Assembly (NCBI GenBank): GCA_015501595.1
Contig: JADNRX010000846.1
Location: 1 to 20,413 of the forward strand
Reading direction: 5' to 3'
Origin: Hymenopellis radicata
Lineage: Eukaryota; Basidiomycota; Agaricomycetes; Agaricales; Physalacriaceae
Length of the DNA stretch: 20,413 nucleotides
Below, piece by piece: positions 1 to 8,747 of this stretch. The notes beneath the pieces were generated by a model. It saw nothing but the letters and a program-made list of their open reading frames with translations. It did no database searches and was not told where the DNA came from. Position 1 is the stretch's first letter. Each line of letters starts with the position of its first letter. The translations under genes and the position numbers were made by a program.

Positions 1-838
1 CAAAATCGCGCATAATATTTGGTGAAGTAGGAGCTGCTTGACTTTTCTGAAAGGATTTCCGTAGATACTCTTCAATTTCTGGACGTGATAAGAACCATTT
101 AAGCCATGCTTTAAACGACTGCATATTAAACCATGAACGAGGAACTTTTTTTAGGTCCCTTCGCAGGACTTTGACGATCCTTCCACAATGGCTCGTTACA
201 CGGCTTAGACCTCGGTGATGCCTTCCAAGTGCAACGATCCGGAACTACTTGAGGAATCTCATAAGGTGTAAAACATGTAGGACAACAAATAGTACGAATA
301 ATTTCAATATCCAAATATTCTGAATTTTTGAAAACAGTGCGAATGTCGCGAGGAATATGAATAGTAATAGTGTAATATGTACACCATGAAGACGCAGTGA
401 ATCAAGCAAAATGACCAGAACCAAATTGATAATAAAATCAAAAGCACGTAAAATAATATTGCAAGTGGCTCTACTAGCTCCTGCACATAATGACAGCCAT
501 GCCATTATCATGTGAAGTGCTTTAAGAATGGGATCAAATGCTGAGAATAATTTTAAAAATAATATTTAGAATAATATTTAAAACTTACTATAAGATAAAT
601 CAAAATTAGTAGTTGGTGGTGGGGGTGATGATGAGGGATCAGGTGGATCTTCTTCAGCCTCCGCTTCAGATTCAGACTGCTGAGCTTTCATTGCTTCTTC
701 AATATCGCGTCGACGATGTTCAGAACGAGTGGATGAGGATACATAGCAACCATGAACATGATTACCGTGCAGATCAGTACGAACATGGGTACGGCATGTA
801 GAGCAAGTGCAGAGGTAGCGTGAAGGGGTGGCAGGCAT
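1..838 (-). pseudogene. CACTA-type transposase, N-terminal part (frame-broken, runs off left edge)
   Basis: Exon 1 (838-589) starts MPATPSRYLCTCSTC, with a Cys-x2-Cys pair and an acidic, proline-rich tail. A 48-bp intron (588-541; donor GTAAGT, acceptor CTCAG) joins in frame to exon 2, giving TFDPILKALHMIMAWLSLC. Further on come IPRDIRTVF, then ICCPTCFTPYEIP with paired cysteines, a WKASPRSKPCNEPLW stretch, and FKAWLKWFLSRPEIEEYL up to position 1. This order (CxxC start, hydrophobic helix, IPRD, Cys-rich knuckle, WLxxFLSRP) is known from N-termini of CACTA/Tnp2-like transposases of Agaricomycetes. Two frame changes are visible: one between about 400 and 350, and one in a run of seven A/T pairs near 146-152, after which the original frame is restored. 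The catalytic core lies outside the window. The DNA is AT-rich compared with the rest of the window. It is probably a dead or poorly assembled copy; no terminal repeat was seen at the 838 side. Confidence 0.8.
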
Positions 839-978
839 GAGAAATTGCTGAGGGGAAGGACAAGATCAAGGTAACAAGGTTGACTGGCTGTAGAACGAAT
901 CCAACAGCTTCACCGCAGAACAAATCTAACGGTGCCCCAGAATAACTCCAAGGGCAGCAACAAGAGTTTCCTCAAGCA

Positions 979-1144
979 GATATGGGAAGGAATGGTTGGA
1001 AATGACTTTGGCTACAACGGTGGCGGTGGTGGTGGTGGTGGACGGATAGCCTGGTTTTATGGTTGATACAAGAAGAAATGGCTGCAAATGACTATGAGTA
1101 TGACGATACAGGAAGAAATGCTGGGAATCACTTTGGATACGACG
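979..1144. repeat. Three imperfect 40-bp units with GGT-rich spacer
   Basis: Units begin at 979 (GATATGGGAAGGAATG), 1065 (GATACAAGAAGAAATG) and 1105 (GATACAGGAAGAAATG). The last two are directly adjacent with a 40-bp period. The first is separated from them by 46 bp that begins with a (GGT)n tract. On the + strand a unit reads roughly as GRNAGNHFGYDGDGG, so this may be the relic of a glycine-rich coding repeat, but the frame is not kept between units. Confidence 0.55.
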
Positions 1145-1281
1145 GTGATGGTGGTAAGAGGCAAGCAGCTCTTGTCGGATCATCTACTCGGCACGGACCT
1201 AGGTAGATCACATTGGTGGCAGTGGCGCGGTAGTGATCGAAGTCATTTCTCTCTCTCGCTATCACCGTTTTTTCCTGGGGC

Positions 1282-1379
1282 TTGGATTCGTTCCGGCCTC
1301 TGCTTCCTTTGGATTCGTTCCGAGGCTTCCTGTGCGCTTGTTTTTGAGACGGCGCTATTGAACGTGGATCTGCTCTGCG
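1282..1379 (+). repeat. Direct repeat copy 1 (about 98 bp)
   Basis: Aligns with 1607-1702 at roughly 80 percent identity by eye with a few short gaps. Each copy itself holds two copies of TTGGATTCGYTC about 25 bp apart, followed by a shared GCTTGTTYTTGNGACGGCGC block and a CGTGGATCT block. No coding role is evident on either strand. Confidence 0.65.
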
Positions 1380-1606
1380 TAAGCCCTCCGGATGAGGCCG
1401 CGCCCTGTATTTTCGACTAACTGGATACACATGCCACGGATACCCTTGCAACGACGTGCTTGACTTCTATGGGCTGAGATGGTGCGTTTTCCGTTCTTCA
1501 TCCCAGTTCCTTATTGACCCTATCTGTAGTTTTCTCATCCAGGCGCTTTCGTCTTTTCTCGCCGCCACCCATCTTACTATCCTGATTTGCACCGTGCAAT
1601 GCGGGT

Positions 1607-1702
1607 TTGGATTCGCTCCGGCCTGCTGCCTTTGGATTCGTTCTGAGGCACCCTGGTACGCTTGTTCTTGCGACGGCGCCGTTGGTCGTGGATCTTCTCA
1701 GC
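1607..1702 (+). repeat. Direct repeat copy 2 (about 96 bp)
   Basis: Partner of 1282-1379, offset by about 325 bp. It carries the same internal pair of TTGGATTCG motifs and the same order of downstream blocks. The two copies differ by substitutions and short indels, so the duplication is not recent. Confidence 0.65.
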
Positions 1703-1899
1703 GCAAATGCTTTCTCCACCAAGTAAGATTCGAACGGTCCGGATGCTACTGCAGTCGTGCTTCAAATGATCTGGGTTGAACGGCCGAACTGGATTGAAGA
1801 CTTTGTTGTCAACTCGTGTACTGGTTAGTGATTGAAACGGATTTCTTATTCCTTCTGCTCAATCTGTTACAGCGTATCGATGTGTAGGGTCCGCCCGTC

Positions 1900-2490
1900 T
1901 CATGGAACTGCTTCGTGCTGGACTCAATTCCGACCCCAAAAATCTTGGTGCCCCTCCTGATCCCTACGTCCAAATTCCCGTCAGCCACTTGAGTGACGGG
2001 GATGTTCGAATCTTCCAGCACAGCCTCGGAGTCTCCAAAGAATTCGGTCCAATCCCTAAAGTCAAGTACTGCATTTGGCACGATTCGTCCAGAATACCTT
2101 CCCTGGGTACGGGCTATTTCCTTCGACAAAGACGGTCAACATCTGGTACGTAGTTATTTGCTAATCCCGGACCTCGATTCACCGTAAGATTAGGTTCCCG
2201 AAGAGAAACGCCTGGTGCATCTCGGTGGATCTAACGGACAAAGTCGGCGTCGATATGAACCGTGCGACTACCGATAATCATTATAAGCATCTCCTGCCGT
2301 TCGTGTGTGGCCTTGGGTTTCCCAAAGCCGAAGCTCTCATTAAAAGATTCAGTCTCTGGTCAGTACAGCCGCCGGGTCAACAAATAATTTGACTCTTAAG
2401 TCTCGATAGGGTGGAAATCGTAATCAATTCTCGAAAAACGATCTATTGACTCACGACGTCTTCCCGAATGCGGCGGGTTTCTTGAGGATA
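1900..2490 (+). pseudogene. spt6: Relic of transcription elongation factor Spt6 (internal fragment)
   Basis: Spt6 is a nuclear histone chaperone that travels with RNA polymerase II. The fragment covers the YqgF-like to helix-hairpin-helix region. In order it reads DPYVQIPVSHLSDGDVRIFQ, KEFGPIPKVKYCI, then after a frame change LARFVQN, then ISFDKDGQHLV. A 48-bp intron follows (2146-2193, donor GTACGT, branch CTAAT), and the exon resumes as PEEKRLV. After one further frame change comes DKVGVDMNRATTDNHYKHLL, followed by PFVCGLGFPKAEALIKRF, the hairpin motif. A probable second intron at 2359-2409 leads into NRNQFSKNDLLTHDVFPNAA followed by GFL. Family members have GVDxNRA and YVCGLGPRK here. The N-terminal half, SH2 domains and C-terminus are absent and at least three frame changes are present, so it is non-functional. 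It kept its introns, which argues for a DNA-level duplication rather than retrocopying. Confidence 0.78.
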
Positions 2491-3237
2491 TCGTCAAAGT
2501 CGCCGTGATGACGAGAACGTTCAAGAGTTCGATTGGGTTCTGACATCGAGGATGTGGTCACATTCCTGTCAGCTCAACCTCGAAGCAGACTAATTCCTGG
2601 TAAAACTGTCGACGCGACGCGCGGACATGGTCGAAGGCGATTCGAACATCCGGCGTATTAGGCCTGATAGCCACTAGGACGCGACGCGGAACGATCAATA
2701 TTCCGGCGAGGAAGAAGCGGGCAGAGACTCCGGGCGTCCGACCATCTCAACAAGGCCGTATGCTTATGGAGAGCTTGGGTTCGGTGAATGGTGTGCTTGT
2801 ATTTGTTCTGCTGAGTGAGACTATATACATTATATCAAGAAATGCAAAGATATCGCTACAGAGAAGTCGAAGTGTGAAGTGTGACGAAGACGCGGGCAAG
2901 ATGGAGGAAACATCGAATGGAGAATGCCACAAACGGTGGCGATCAAGATGAGACGAGTAGACGAGCAGCAAGAAATGGGCAATAGGTATCTATCGCAACG
3001 TGAGTGAAGTGGCTTTAGTGATGTCTTTGTACTTACCTTCTTGTCAAAGGCAAAGCATCGACCCCATTAGGTCTAAAAAGAGTGTGAGTAGGCGAGAGGC
3101 GCAAGGAACGGTATAACGACCTTTTTCGTAGCATGTCGATTGGCGCGGCAGAGCCCACAGATACAATGAGCGAAGGCGCTGGTGTGGGCGGCGTGGATGT
3201 GATTGGGCGGCGTATCAGATCCAGGGCGGCGTGGGCA
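2491..3237. other. No recognisable gene
   Basis: Short overlapping ORFs occur on both strands (for example 2760-2951 on +), but none shows a motif, a credible start or splice continuity. The Spt6 similarity stops near 2490. The last 180 bp or so (from about 3057) resemble the start of the tandem repeat that follows but are more diverged. Confidence 0.5.
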
Positions 3238-3570
3238 GACGACAACCGCGGCAACGTGAGACGCACTGCGGAGCGTCAATACTTTTCTTGAGGAATGTAT
3301 GGGTACGTACTTGGATGGTCCTTTGGGAGCAATTCTGCGAGTAGCGGCTTTGTTGGGCGCATCCGGTGACACAGGCGGCGCGTTGGGGTAGGAAGAGCGT
3401 AACGGGCGGGCGACGACCGCGGGAACGTCAGACGCACTGCAGAATGTGAGTAGATTTCCCAGGAGAGGAACCAACACGCACTTGGGGGTCCTCCAACAAA
3501 TTTCCGGGTAGCCGCCTTGCCGGGCACATCGCAGGACACAGGCGGCGCATCAGAGGAGGGAGATCGCAGC
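3238..3570. repeat. Two tandem units of about 170 bp (GC-rich)
   Basis: Unit 1 starts at 3238 and unit 2 at 3412. Matching blocks in order are: GACGAC..CCGCG / AACGT / AGACGCACTGC; then GTACTTGGATGGTCC versus GCACTTGGGGGTCC; then CGRGTAGC / GCCTTG-like; then GACACAGGCGGCGC (3368 and 3535). Translated on the + strand the pairs read LDGPLGAILRVAALLGASGD and LGGPPTNFRVAALPGTSQDT. That suggests an old coding repeat, but stops interrupt unit 1 and the frame is not kept across the units. Confidence 0.65.
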
Positions 3571-4295
3571 TGTCGGCGGCGCGGACAGATCCATTCGAGG
3601 GCGTGGGAGGAAGGGGAAGAGAAAGCATTCGACAGTCAGTAAAAATCACATAGAAATTCATAAAACTCACATGTTTCATAACATAGCAGCCACCTACACG
3701 AATGATCAGTGCAAGCCCGTTCTGCGCCGACAGAGAGAGGATGAAGCGACGCATTGACGAGTATGCTGGTGGCGCTTGTCGGTGCAGTTGGCTCGGATTG
3801 ATCGGCGATTGTAATCGTGACGGAGCCGTCGGCATATCTTACCAGTTTACAATTAATTCCAGTATTTGGAGAATCTTATCGTTATTTAAATCAAACCAGG
3901 TACTAATTAAGTCAAATATTAATCTGCCCGATAAGGGAAGCCCCACACTATTGCGACCGATAACTCTGAAACACTTTCCACCAAACTTTCCAGTCCGGAA
4001 AGTTTTAAAACTTTCCGCCGGAATGCCACCCGTGTCAGCACCCACTTTATCCGAGCGGCTGCGAACTGTCCGTTTGTAATCCCTTCAACGCCAGCCAATG
4101 GAGCATGACAATACAGAATTGAATAAGGACCTGGTGCTCGGTAGATTAAGAACCGCACAAGAAACGAATAGGTGTTTGGATGCGGTAAGTACGTACAGCG
4201 GATGGTAGGAAAGCAATAAACAGCAAGATAACAAGATAACAAGATAGCGAACGATAGCAAGAGAACAAGAACAGCAACAAGAACAGCATCAATGA
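3571..4295. other. No gene; AT-rich patch, palindrome and AACAAGA-rich tract
   Basis: 3840-3950 is AT-rich compared with its surroundings. It is followed by a perfect palindrome (3996-4017) among ACTTTCC copies. 4217-4290 is a low-complexity A/G/C tract built from ATAACAAG- and AACAAGAACAGC-like words, immediately downstream of the coiled-coil gene's stop codon. No credible ORF is visible. Confidence 0.55.
3996..4017. other. Perfect 22-bp palindrome with flanking ACTTTCC copies
   Basis: The half-site is CGGAAAGTTTT, followed directly by its exact reverse complement. ACTTTCC occurs at 3973-3979, 3985-3991 and 4010-4016, and inverted at 3997-4003, so four copies fall within 44 bp. This could be a protein-binding site or a fragment of a mobile-element end; nothing in the sequence decides between them. 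Confidence 0.6.
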
Positions 4296-5851
4296 TCACG
4301 TCCTCTGTCTCTTCCACGGACGATGATCTTCATTCTCCCGACCGCCAGGCTCCTTAATAAGAGTCGGCACCTTCCAATTCCACGTCTCCGCCTTTGCGCG
4401 CAAGCTCCTGTACAGCTCGTCATTGAACCCGACGCATTGCATTCCCAGGACCTCCGCCTTCATGAACGGCGAAGTCCACAATCGTGAAACAAACGCCATC
4501 GCTTGATGATAGCGGCTATCCGGGACTTTGCCCTCTAAATGAAGAGTGTTCTTCGCTAAATCATGCTGAGACTGGAGTTGCAAATCAATCAACAACGCCA
4601 CCGATAAAGCTGCAAGGACTCACCAAGCTCGTAAGATCAGAACAGCCTCCAGGAATAAAGGAATGCAGCTTGTGTAGTTTATACCGCCCAGAATACCAGA
4701 TAGTGTCTCGGTCATCAAGAATCATGAGCTCCATTTCCTGATTGTAGAGAGCCTGCAACGGACGCGTCTTGGTATTCCAGTGCAGACCGCGCTCCGACAC
4801 GCTCAACTGATGCATAGCTGCGTACAAATACCCGTTGCTATGCGGTTCGTTGCACCATACAATGCGACCTGGAGCGCGGAAGAATAGGATGTTCTGGCGA
4901 TCCTTTGAGGACTACGGTAGACGTTAGGACCGGGGCATGGCTACTGCTGTAAAGAAAGACGTGCCGTCGATGCATTGATGAAGCGGCTAACGAGATCATC
5001 GACCGTGTCAGGCGCAAGCGATGCGAGCTTCTTTACAGGCTTCAAGTCCAACGGCCGGTGAACGATCGGATGGTGAACCCCCATGAGCGCCGTTAACAAG
5101 GCTCTCTCCGAGTCCTAGAAACTGATTGGAACGTAACATTGAAAAGGAGATATTCCGCACGTACTCTTCCCGAGCCCGCGGAACGACTAGCTGAAGTATC
5201 TCGATGCTAGGATTCATAAGAATGTAGAAGGGAATGGGGAGCTGGAAGCCGCACAAGAGACCAAGCCGTTTTCAACGCGTCGACTTGCTCTTGCAGTGTC
5301 CGTACGTTTGTCTCCAGAGATTCCTTGACCGCTGCGTTCTCGTCGCATTTTGTTTTCCAAGATGCATTCTCGGCTAATAGTTCCGACTCCAATTGGGCGA
5401 TCCTCGCGTCCGCCTCCGGTGCAGACTGCCTGCTCTAAGCACACACGGCCGTCAGCAGTTGGCATAAAACTTACGATGGCTGCAGGAAGCTCGTCCTCTA
5501 TCGACTAACCCGTATTAGTTATAAATGAGGATAATGGAGAACGAAACGCACTGGCAATGGGGTAACTGTATTTCCTCCTCCTCCTCTTTCTTCACATGCC
5601 GAAACTTGTTGCCCAAGGTCTCACGCAATTCGAGATTCTGGAGCTTGAGCTGAGCCGCCTCCTTCTTGAAAAGTTGCATGTTGAATGTTAGGATTTCGTT
5701 GCACTCGACTAATTCCTGTTCTCGGGAGGACGGTTATGATAGGCACGAAAGACGCGTTGACATTGATACGCGCCTCCTTCTCGTCCTCGAGCTTCTTGAT
5801 TTTGGCTTCGGCATCCTTGAGTTTGTGGTTGGAGGGTCCTGCGCGGGACAT
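4296..5851 (-). pseudogene. Coiled-coil protein with Agaricomycete C-terminal domain (DUF6697-like?), frame-broken
   Basis: The start is the ATG at 5851 (MSRAGPSNHKLKDAEAKI), the head of a strongly charged coiled coil. The coil continues in shifted frames as QELVECNEIL, FKKEAAQLKLQNLELRETLG, then AQLESELLAENASWKTK and LETNVRTLQEQVDALK. A clean intron at about 5427-5475 (GTAAGT donor, CTGAC branch) joins PAAI to SAPEADARIAQ. Next come IEILQLVVPRAREEYVRNI, LGESLVNGAHGGSPSDRS and DTVDDLVSRFINAST. The C-terminal domain starts at about 4900 with DRQNILFFRAPGRIVW, then GLHWNTKTRPLQALYNQE, MELMILDDRDTIWYSGRYKL and FIPGGCSDLTSLV, and ends VLGMQCVGFNDELY..RQRT. The layout recalls Agaricomycete DUF6697-type proteins of unknown function, but that name is uncertain. 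Frame changes fall near 5720, 5556, 5020, 4930 and 4610. The 5556 one would be repaired by one extra G at a splice donor, so some breaks may be sequence errors. Confidence 0.6.
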
Positions 5852-6358
5852 GGTGATGGTAGATGCGGAGAAGGAATTCGCACATACAAACAAACAAACG
5901 CCCACATTTTTGTTCCGTAATAGCATAGCATTTCTTTATAGGTAGCATTTGTAGGTACATAGGATATTGATTTGCGTGTGTGTGAGCCATTGAAGCTGGG
6001 GAGAGGACAGGAAATTGGGAAAGCAATAGATAGCAGGACAAGCCTGGAATCATTTACAGTGTCACAGCAGAAACCTAGGCGGGGGTAAGAGCATATGCAG
6101 TCAGATGCTGAAAGACCCTTCATCATCGACCATCGAAGTCAGCCAGGAGCACTGGCAGGGGTAGTCGCACCAGTAACTTTCGACCCGATTTTCGCCAAAT
6201 ATCTAGAGGCATGATGCACCTCACGTGGTCGTTCGCCTCTTTGACGCTGACCATCATCACGTCCGCCTAATTCGTGCTCCTTGGGGGCGCGTCAGGTAGG
6301 TCATTGAATTTTCCCTTTTTTCATCCAGCTCAAATCACCTGGAACGTAGCGATCTCAG
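5852..6358. other. Intergenic region between divergent genes
   Basis: This separates the coiled-coil gene (starting leftwards at 5851) from the F-box gene (starting rightwards at 6359), so it should hold both promoters. No clear TATA box or repeat was seen. ORFs here are short and overlapping. Confidence 0.6.
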
Positions 6359-7959
6359 ATGGCTAAGGACTCAAACTCAATCCGCTGCACTAACTGTGCT
6401 CTTCTCTTCCTTCGGCATAGTGCACCCGGCCAGACGCGCACAGCCCGCGTAGAGGAACTTCTCAGCCAGAACCATCCTCCACATGAGGCCGAGCTCTCCG
6501 ATTTTCGCAAAGTCGTGGAGGACACGCCCGCGGCGCTTCGGGATCTCGACGCGAAGATTTCCCAGGCCCGGGAATTGCTGGATACTCTCCTCTCGGAACG
6601 CACGCAAGTGCAGTCGCACTTCGAAGACGCAAAATCACTCCTCCATCCCATGCGTTCCATCCCCGATGAGGTTCTAGCCGAAATATTCGACCACTGCTTG
6701 GTGAAGGCATACAGGCTTAAACGTCCCGACGCGCTCGACCCAAGAGGAGCCCCTTGGCTTCTGACTGGAGTCTGTCGTCGTTGGAGAGCGCTTGCAGTCA
6801 ATCTTCCTCAGCTGTGGACATATCTCTTGCTTCATTTCGACAAGCATATCGGCCACATTACGCCTCGTCAGTGTGCGTTCAAAGTGGGCCTCTTCATCGA
6901 GCGGTCGAAAGGACTGCCCATGACAGTTTATCTTCGGAGCAAGGAAGATATTACGGACCACCCGGTCATCCCAGTTCTTGAAGTCATCATCCCCCGTTGG
7001 AAAGATTTGCACATGGACCTTCCCCGGACATCCTTGCAATGCCTTTCGGGAAACCATTTCTTAAAGCTCCAAACACTCATTTTTAAGTACGGTATGGAGT
7101 ACGAGTGGGATGTAAACATTGATGTATTTCAACCAACGACGGCGCCTGTCCTTCGAAAATTGCAGGTCTCTTTCGCTAAGCCTTGGCGAGCGTTAGAGCA
7201 CGTTAGGCTTCCTTGGTCTCAACTTACCTCTATCGTGTCCTTCCCAGCCTTCGACGCAGATGCTTTGACCCGTTTACGCACCTTGACAAACTTGGAGGAA
7301 CTTCGAGTCGATGTCAGCGCTTCCGGCGTCCGTACCCCCATTCAAGATATCGTTCCCCTCCCGAAGCTCCGCCGCCTCTATGTCGACGAGGAGAGCAATG
7401 TCGCGGGACGCAGTGCAGAGTTTTTGACCGCCTTGGCGGTGCCTATGCTATCTGAGCTCTCCCTGACATTTCCCTCTGACTCGGTAACCCATTTTCCGAC
7501 GTCGCCGCTTTCGTTTGGGAACCTAACCAAGCTAACCCTGTATTGCGCGATGGATTCGCCCGGCGAGAATACCGGACGTCTCTTGAACTTCCTCTCCCTC
7601 ACCCAGCATGTCGAATGGTTGCAGCTTCATGATTCTTTGATGACCGTCGAGTTCTTTGAGGGCCTCGAGTTGAAGGATGGTAGCCCTTGAGACTGCCGCG
7701 TCTGCGCTCCTTGGACATTGGCAGATGCCGTGCTCCTACGCTCCCTGACAATCTCGGCACACTCGTCCATATGTTATACTCTAGACTGCCCGATGGTGGA
7801 CAAGATGCGGACGGAAGTGGGCAGGGCTCGGGTTCCCGCGTCTTTCTAAATAACGTCCAGCTTCCCCGTCCGGTATATCGTCGTTTGGAGCAGGAAAAAC
7901 CGGATCTTTTTTCAGAGTTGAGCAGAAGGAAATGTTTCTTATTCACTGGATGTATCTAG
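6359..7959 (+). CDS. F-box protein with leucine-rich C-terminal region (one frame change near 7680)
   Basis: F-box proteins are substrate receptors of SCF (Skp1-cullin) ubiquitin ligases. The ATG at 6359 opens a 443-residue frame: an N-terminal CxxC pair (IRCTNCALLF), a helix at about residues 55-95 (LRDLDAKISQARELLDTLL), then the F-box-like core SIPDEVLAEIFDHCL at about residue 100, followed by WLLTGVCRRWRALAVNLPQL. That SIPxEVLxEIF..VCRxWRxLAxxxPxLW pattern is typical of the large Agaricomycete F-box families. Leucine-rich blocks follow (LRKLQVSFA, LTNLEELRVDV, LPKLRRLYVDEE, LTKLTLYCAMD). The frame stops at 7688-7690, but +1 downstream it continues as LRLPRLRSLDIGRCRAPTLP to a stop at 7957-7959, which has the length and style of family C-termini. 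This could be a real truncation or a one-base sequence error. No intron is needed. Confidence 0.82.
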
Positions 7960-8424
7960 GCATGAAGTACAACTTACTCGAGGTCTCCAATGTCCAGTAA
8001 TTTGTTCTATCTTTTCATCGGCGGATGCATCATGGATTCATGGACACGAATGCCTCCGGTACCCGACAACAAATAGTAGGTAATCATCATTCAAGTTCTC
8101 ATGATCTAACCTGTCGCCATGTTCCTTACGACCTGTATCTGTATAACGAACACGACAGAAATTAATATCATGCTCAGTGGCGATTAAACACATCGACCAT
8201 GCCTCCCTCAGCAGTCGATTCACTTCGGCTTCCTCCACCGACAACAAATAAATCACAAGCCTCTTGAATCCTCATTCGGGGAGCTCGTGGCGCATTCAAA
8301 GCCTTATCAAGCGCCATAACATCTCGCACATCCTTCTGAATGCGCTGCGGGAGTTTTCTCGCTCATCTTGTTCAACTTCATCCCAGGATTCCACGCGACA
8401 AGCTACGGGTTCGTGCACTCATAG
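7960..8424. other. No recognisable gene
   Basis: A minus-strand ORF at 8038-8256 has no motif. CGACAACAAATA occurs twice (near 8064 and 8239), and this is the only repeat seen. It probably holds the F-box gene's 3' end and DNA upstream of the chimeric ORF. Confidence 0.5.
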
Positions 8425-8700
8425 ATGAACTCAAACGGTAAGTCCGTAGAAATCATCGATGTTGTAACACAATTACCGTCCGATCCTGAGGCCAGTTCAG
8501 AAAGAGAAGCCGGTTGTGGCGCAATAATATGCATGGTATGCTGCACGAAGAATCCAGTTACCTTCAGCATCCCTCAAATCGATCTTGCCTCGGTGATCAT
8601 CTCAGATATGCCCACTATTGAGCTGAAGCTTCAGCCGTACGAGGCACCGACTCGTAGATTTCTGAAAGCCACGTGTTTCGGAATAACATCGGAGATGTAA
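8425..8700 (+). pseudogene. Chimeric ORF containing a duplicated 5' piece of spc25
   Basis: The 91-codon ORF has an unrecognised N-terminal half (MNSNGKSVEIIDVVTQLPSD...) followed by IPQIDLASVIISDMPTIELK and RRFLKA, which matches the N-terminus of Spc25 encoded at 10854. The DNA match is 8559-8670 against 10862-10973: no gaps and about ten mismatches in 112 bp by eye. The match stops abruptly on both sides, and the frame is the same as in spc25. The coiled coil and globular domain are missing, so it cannot act as Spc25. It ends 47 bp before the MFS start codon. It is most likely a relic of a local duplication; whether it is transcribed is unknown. Confidence 0.7.
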
Positions 8701-8747
8701 CTTGGTAATTATTAACTTCTCTCACGACTTACATCGAACCTCCCATC

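Larger units (their letters stand above)
839..1899. other. Gene-poor stretch with short repeats
   Basis: No open frame here has splice sites or motifs that make it credible. What can be seen is a set of three related 40-bp units with GGT-rich DNA beside them (979-1144) and a duplicated segment of about 100 bp (1282-1379 and 1607-1702). ORFs of 60-110 codons exist on both strands but overlap each other and look random. Confidence 0.6.

Noticed and set aside
1725..1745. GTTCGAATC on the - strand, like a tRNA T-loop
   Set aside because: The flanking bases do not form a 5-bp T stem, and no acceptor or anticodon arm could be drawn.
1809..2129. 106-codon - ORF
   Set aside because: Antisense of the Spt6-like fragment, which has recognisable motifs and splice sites on the + strand.
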